Assembly: GCA_003724185.1 (NCBI GenBank)
Contig: RHGM01000001.1
Span: forward strand, 1,324,001-1,388,000
Source of the DNA: Porphyrobacter sp. IPPAS B-1204
GTDB taxonomy: Bacteria > Pseudomonadota > Alphaproteobacteria > Sphingomonadales > Sphingomonadaceae
Direction of reading: 5' to 3'
DNA: 64,000 nucleotides
In this document: positions 59,546 through 64,000 of the stretch, one piece after another
How positions within the stretch are numbered: position 1 is the first letter of the stretch
How the letters are laid out: each line of letters begins with the position of its first letter
The notes under the pieces: model-generated
What the model saw: only the letters and a program-made list of their open reading frames with translations
Databases searched by the model: none
Told to the model about the DNA's origin: nothing
Position numbers and translations under genes: made by a program

Positions 59546-60403
59546 TCAGCCCTTCTTCGGCTTCAGCCCGGCCCAGATCTGCTTGTAGCTGAGGAACGCC
59601 AGAACGGTGGCGAACAGCAGGAAGCCGATCACCCACCAGCCGGTCTGCTTGCGCTGCACCAGCGAGGGTTCCGCCGTCCAAGTCAGGAAGGCCGCCACGT
59701 CAGCGGACATCTGCGGGATGGTTGCCTCGGTCCCGTCAGCATAGGTCACCTGACCATCCACCGCGAGCGGCGGGGCCATGGCGATGTTGACGTTGGGGAA
59801 GTGCTTGTTGAAGTACAGGCCCAGCGGCGTTTCGAAACCGACCTTGGCGGCCTTTTCGGCATCGGGCTCGGTGTAGCCGGTCAGCAGCGCATAGACGTAG
59901 TTCGAACCGTCATGCCGCGCCTTGGTCATCAACGAAAGATCCGGCGGGATTGCGTTGTTGTTGGCTGCCGCTGCGGCAATATTGTTGGCGAACGGCATCG
60001 GGAAGTAATCGGTTGGCATGCCCGGACGGGTGGTCGTCTCACCGGTGTTCGGATCGATGCCCGGGACCGTCCAGCTCTTGGCTTCGGCGTCAACCTCGGC
60101 CTCGGTGTAGCCGAGTTCCTGCAGGTTGCGGAACGCGACGAACTTCAGGCTGTGGCAGGCCGAGCAGACCTCCTTGTAGACCTGATAGCCGCGCTGCAGC
60201 TGGGCGTAATCCCACTTGCCGAACGCACCGTCGAACGAGAAGCCGCCCGCCGGGCCTTCGCCATGCTCGTAGAAGGCATAGGAGGGCTGCTTTTCCGGCG
60301 CCGGGCCGAAGGCATAATTGTAGGCACCGGGCACGAGCGACCAGAGCACCAGCACTGCGGTGATGGCGAGGCCTGCGATGATGCCGCCTAGACGAATAGA
60401 CAT
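59546..60403 (-). CDS. petC: cytochrome c1
   Basis: CSACHSLKFVAFRNLQELGYTEAEVDAEAKSW; GQVTYADGTEATIPQMSADVAAFLTWTAEP. Confidence 0.96.
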   Translation of the reverse strand: MSIRLGGIIAGLAITAVLVLWSLVPGAYNYAFGPAPEKQPSYAFYEHGEGPAGGFSFDGAFGKWDYAQLQRGYQVYKEVCSACHSLKFVAFRNLQELGYTEAEVDAEAKSWTVPGIDPNTGETTTRPGMPTDYFPMPFANNIAAAAANNNAIPPDLSLMTKARHDGSNYVYALLTGYTEPDAEKAAKVGFETPLGLYFNKHFPNVNIAMAPPLAVDGQVTYADGTEATIPQMSADVAAFLTWTAEPSLVQRKQTGWWVIGFLLFATVLAFLSYKQIWAGLKPKKG

Positions 60404-60457
60404 GACTGAACTCTTTCTCGTTATCGGTTCAGATTACTTGGGGACTGCCCCGGCCGA

Positions 60458-61816
60458 TCACTCGGCCGGTTGCAGCGAACCATCGGGCAGGCTGCCGGCG
60501 TCGCCGCCTTGGGCCGTACCAGCACGCGGCGCTTCCGCAGCCTTGTCCTTGCCGAGCACCGCTTCGGTGATCGAGAAAGGCAGCGGCTTGGGCACTTCGA
60601 TCTGGCTGACGATCGGCAGGATCACCAGGAAGTGCAGGAAGTAATAGGCCGTCGCGATCTGGCTGATGATCACGAAGGGTTCTTCCGCCGGGGCGCCGCC
60701 GCAATAGGTCAGCACCGCCATGTCGATCACCAGCACCCAGAAGAACTTCCGGAACAGCGGGCGATAGTGGCCCGAGCGCACCGGGCTCTTGTCCAGCCAG
60801 GGCAGGATGAACCACACCAGGATCGATGCGAACATCGCGATCACGCCGAGCAGCTTGGCGGGGATGAGCACGACGTCCGTGAACGGAATGCCGAAGTCAC
60901 CGGTGAAGGCACGCAGGATCGCGTAGAACGGCAGGAAGTACCATTCGGGCACGATGTGCGCCGGGGTCGAGAGCGGGTTCGCCTCGATGTAGTTGTCCGG
61001 GTGGCCCAGCGCGTTCGGCAGGAAGAACACCATGAAGGTGAACAGGATCAGGAACACGCCGAGGCCGAAGCCGTCCTTGGCGGTGTAATAGGGGTGGAAC
61101 GGCACCGTGTCCGATTCCTGCTTCACTTCCACGCCCGTCGGGTTCGACGAGCCGGGAATGTGCAGCGCCCAGATGTGCAGGATCACAACACCGGCAATCA
61201 CGAAGGGCAGCAGGAAGTGCAGCGAGAAGAAGCGGTTCAGTGCGGCGTTGTCCGGCGCAAAGCCGCCCAGCAGCCACACCTGCAGCGGTTCACCCACCAG
61301 CGGGATCGCGCTGAACAGGCCGGTGATGACCTGCGCGCCCCAGAAGCTCATCTGGCCCCACGGCAGCACGTAGCCCATGAAGGCGGTGGCCATCATCAGC
61401 AGGAAGATCACCACGCCCAGCAGCCAGATCATCTCGCGCGGGGCCTTGTAGGACGAATAGAAGAACCCGCGGAAGATGTGCAGGTAGATCACGATGAAGA
61501 AGAAGCTCGCCCCGTTGGCGTGGGCGTAACGCAGCATCCAGCCGTAATTGACGTTGCGCATGATGTGCTCGACCGTCCCGAACGCGACCTGCGCGTTGGC
61601 GGCGTAGTGCATGGCTAGCACGACGCCGGTGACGATCTGGATCATCAGGCAGAAGCCGGCCAGAACGCCGAAGTTCCACATGTAATTGAGGTTGCGCGGC
61701 ACCGGATAACCGGCGCCCACCGCGTTGTAGACGAGCCGCGGAAACGGCAATTTCTCGTCCAGCCACTTGGTCAAAGCGGTCTGCGGTTCATATTGCTTGG
61801 CCCAGGCGAAACTCAT
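60458..61816 (-). CDS. petB: cytochrome b of bc1 complex
   Basis: [66 protein letters not shown]...[24 protein letters not shown]. Confidence 0.98.
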   Translation of the reverse strand: MSFAWAKQYEPQTALTKWLDEKLPFPRLVYNAVGAGYPVPRNLNYMWNFGVLAGFCLMIQIVTGVVLAMHYAANAQVAFGTVEHIMRNVNYGWMLRYAHANGASFFFIVIYLHIFRGFFYSSYKAPREMIWLLGVVIFLLMMATAFMGYVLPWGQMSFWGAQVITGLFSAIPLVGEPLQVWLLGGFAPDNAALNRFFSLHFLLPFVIAGVVILHIWALHIPGSSNPTGVEVKQESDTVPFHPYYTAKDGFGLGVFLILFTFMVFFLPNALGHPDNYIEANPLSTPAHIVPEWYFLPFYAILRAFTGDFGIPFTDVVLIPAKLLGVIAMFASILVWFILPWLDKSPVRSGHYRPLFRKFFWVLVIDMAVLTYCGGAPAEEPFVIISQIATAYYFLHFLVILPIVSQIEVPKPLPFSITEAVLGKDKAAEAPRAGTAQGGDAGSLPDGSLQPAE

Positions 61817-61883
61817 GGCGTTCTCTCGGCTTTTTCTGAGTTAAAGAAACGGACGATTATCGTTGTGCTTCAGATACGAAGGA

Positions 61884-62447
61884 TTAACCGACGCGGACGA
61901 CCGTGTCGGACGAAAAACTGTATTCGGGCACCATCAGGTTGAGCGGCGCAGGGCCCTTGCGGATGCGGCCTGCGACATCATAGTGCGAACCGTGGCAGGG
62001 GCAGAAATACCCGCCGAACTCACCCTTGTTCTCGCCTTCGGCCGCGCCCAGCGGCACGCAGCCGAGGTGGGTGCAGACGCCCATGGTGATCAGGATATCC
62101 TCGTGACCTTCCTTGGTGCGCGAGGCCAGCGTGGCCGGATCGCGCATGTCCACGGCGTCATCAGCCTTGGCAGCGGCGATTTCTTCGGGGGTGAGGCGCT
62201 TCACGAACAGCGGCTGCTTGCGGAACGTGGTCTTGATGCTCTGACCCGGCTGGATAGCGCCGACATCGACATCGGTGCTGCTCGCCGCGAGCACGTCCTT
62301 GGAGGGCGCCATCTGGCTCACCAGCGGGAACAGCAGCGATGCGCCGCCAACACCCGCCGTGCTCAGCGCGGCAATATGGATCCAGTCACGACGGCGCACG
62401 CCGTCCTGGGTGCTGAGTTCGCTGCTAGCGGCTGTATCAATAGCCAT
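61884..62447 (-). CDS. petA: ubiquinol-cytochrome c reductase Rieske iron-sulfur subunit
   Basis: CTHLGCVPLG and CPCHGSHYDVAGRIRKGPAPLNLMVP Rieske motifs. Confidence 0.97.
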   Translation of the reverse strand: MAIDTAASSELSTQDGVRRRDWIHIAALSTAGVGGASLLFPLVSQMAPSKDVLAASSTDVDVGAIQPGQSIKTTFRKQPLFVKRLTPEEIAAAKADDAVDMRDPATLASRTKEGHEDILITMGVCTHLGCVPLGAAEGENKGEFGGYFCPCHGSHYDVAGRIRKGPAPLNLMVPEYSFSSDTVVRVG

Positions 62448-62678
62448 TTCGTCTTACCCTGCTCGTTTTGCCGCGGCGGAGAAACGGCCCGCGCGGCGTG
62501 ATGTTCCAGAGGCGAGGCTTTCGCCCCTACGCAAATTCCGTCGATTGATCCCTGCCTCGGAGGAGCGGGCGTTTCGTAACGCAACTCACCCTAGGCTTGC
62601 GCGGGGCAATTAACGGCAATCCAACGAGATTCCAACCGTGTTTTAAACAAGCCGCGTTCGCTTGGCTGCAAGCCCGCC

Positions 62679-63431
62679 TTATGGCAGTGCGATCATACTG
62701 ATCTGCCTGCCATAATTCGCCTCACCCGCTTGGCTAGCGCGTCTGTGCGAATGGTAACGCGCGACATGGGAGAATGTATCCCGGCCCATATCCGCAATTT
62801 TGCTGAGCCCTGCGGCGCCCAGCCGGGCCATGATGAAACCGGGCAGGTCAAAATGCCAGCGCGGGGTGCCTTCCCGCTCCGGAGCGGGGCTGAAGAACGG
62901 CTCGGCATCCGCGCCGAAACGCGCGCGGAACGGCGCGTCGACCTCGTAGCTTGGCTGTGCAATCGTCGGCCCGAGGACGGCGGCGATGCTTCCCCGCCGC
63001 GCGCCAAGCGCCTCCATCGCGGCGATGGTGTTTTCCAGCACCCCGTCCACCGCCCCGCGCCAACCGGCATGGGCCGCGCCGATCACGCCCGCCGCAGCAT
63101 CAGCGAACAGGATAGGGCCGCAGTCAGCGGTGACGATGCCGAGCACCACGCCCGGCGTCGCGGTCACCACCGCATCGGCGACAGGGCGGCCTTCGGCCGC
63201 ATCGTCCCAGCTGTCCGTCACGGTCACCACATCGGGCGAGTGCACCTGATGCGGCGCGGCAAGCTTGCCGCCTGCAAGAATCGCATCGGCCGCCGCGGCG
63301 CGCAGGGCTTGCACATCGGCCCCGTCACCCGGCCCGCCAAAGCCGAACTGGTGAACGCCCCCCGCACTGCCGAAAAAGCCGTGCGGCACGCCTGCCAGCA
63401 CGGGATGCGTCTCGATCTGGAAACCCGTCAC
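62679..63431 (-). CDS. pgeF: peptidoglycan editing factor PgeF / polyphenol oxidase family
   Basis: HQVHSPDVVTV, VLGIVTADCGPILFADAAAGVIGAAHAGWRGAVDGVLENTIAAMEALGA. Confidence 0.94.
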   Translation of the reverse strand: MTGFQIETHPVLAGVPHGFFGSAGGVHQFGFGGPGDGADVQALRAAAADAILAGGKLAAPHQVHSPDVVTVTDSWDDAAEGRPVADAVVTATPGVVLGIVTADCGPILFADAAAGVIGAAHAGWRGAVDGVLENTIAAMEALGARRGSIAAVLGPTIAQPSYEVDAPFRARFGADAEPFFSPAPEREGTPRWHFDLPGFIMARLGAAGLSKIADMGRDTFSHVARYHSHRRASQAGEANYGRQISMIALP

Positions 63432-63432
63432 C

Positions 63433-64000
63433 TCAGCCTTCCAGACTGCGGCTGACCTGTTCGAAGGTATCGCGTGACAGATTGCCCGCCGCCATGATCC
63501 GTTCGAGCTCGCCCTTCATCAGCGCCGCCCGGCCCGGCTCGATCCGCCGCCAGCGGCCCAAGGCGGGCACGAAGCGCGCAGCGGTCTGCGGGTTGATCGG
63601 ATCGAGGGCGAGGATCACGTCGGCGACCATCCTGTAACCTTCGCCTGTCGCCGCGTGGAAGCCCTTGGGGTTGCCCGCGAAGGCCATGTGCAATGATCGC
63701 ACGCGATTGGGGTTCTTCATCGTGAAGTCGGGATGATCGGCCAGCGCGCGGACGTGCTGGATGACATCGCGGTGGAGCGACAAGGCCTGCAAGGTGAACC
63801 ACTTGTCCACCACCAGCGCATTGCCCTTGTAGCGATCATAGAACGCCGCCAGCTTTTCGGCCCGCGCCGGATGATCGAGCCCGCACAGCACCATCAACGC
63901 GCCCTGCCGGTCGGTCATGTTGTCGGCGGCGTCATATTGCGCCGCCGCCAGAGTGGCCGCGCGCGCCGGATCGGCGGCAGCAATCAGGCCCAGCGCGATG
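63433..64000 (-). CDS. pepN: aminopeptidase N, C-terminal portion (truncated by window edge)
   Basis: FTLQALSLHRDVIQHVRALADHPDFTMKNPNRVRSLHMAFAGNPKGFHAATGEGYRMVADVILALDPINPQTAARFVPALGRWRRIEPGRAALMKGELERI. Confidence 0.94.
   Translation of the reverse strand, partial: IALGLIAAADPARAATLAAAQYDAADNMTDRQGALMVLCGLDHPARAEKLAAFYDRYKGNALVVDKWFTLQALSLHRDVIQHVRALADHPDFTMKNPNRVRSLHMAFAGNPKGFHAATGEGYRMVADVILALDPINPQTAARFVPALGRWRRIEPGRAALMKGELERIMAAGNLSRDTFEQVSRSLEG

Overview
High-GC chromosomal window that looks alphaproteobacterial, probably Sphingomonadales/Erythrobacteraceae-like (inferred from gene content: MipZ, GapR/DUF2312, DUF1244, Mrp cluster, petABC). Most of it is ordinary housekeeping sequence: pyk, yebC, ruvC, ubiG, lysC, purT/purU, MacAB-TolC-type efflux, glpX, hom, TonB/ExbB/ExbD, phosphomannomutase, mipZ, panC, tRNA-Gly, an Mrp antiporter operon, apt, petABC, pgeF and the 3' part of pepN. 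The clearest accessory region is about 22.9-27.3 kb. It holds two Imm11-like orphan immunity proteins, one with a likely broken 5' end; a family of imperfect ~105-bp same-orientation repeats; and a small GIY-YIG nuclease ORF bracketed by 32-bp inverted palindromic repeats (31/32 match). Other items worth a second look: an Asp-rich 48-bp tandem repeat in a FecR-domain protein next to a lone TpsB; a 24-bp dyad upstream of a ybjQ/AAC(3)-I-like gene pair; a PilZ-XRE fusion followed by an AT-rich intergenic palindrome and a degenerate GGDEF protein; a canonical parS-like 16-mer between exbD genes; a duplicated 3' end of glpX; and an Hsp70 paired with a J-like protein that lacks HPD. All family calls were made by eye from translated motifs. 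No database search was run.
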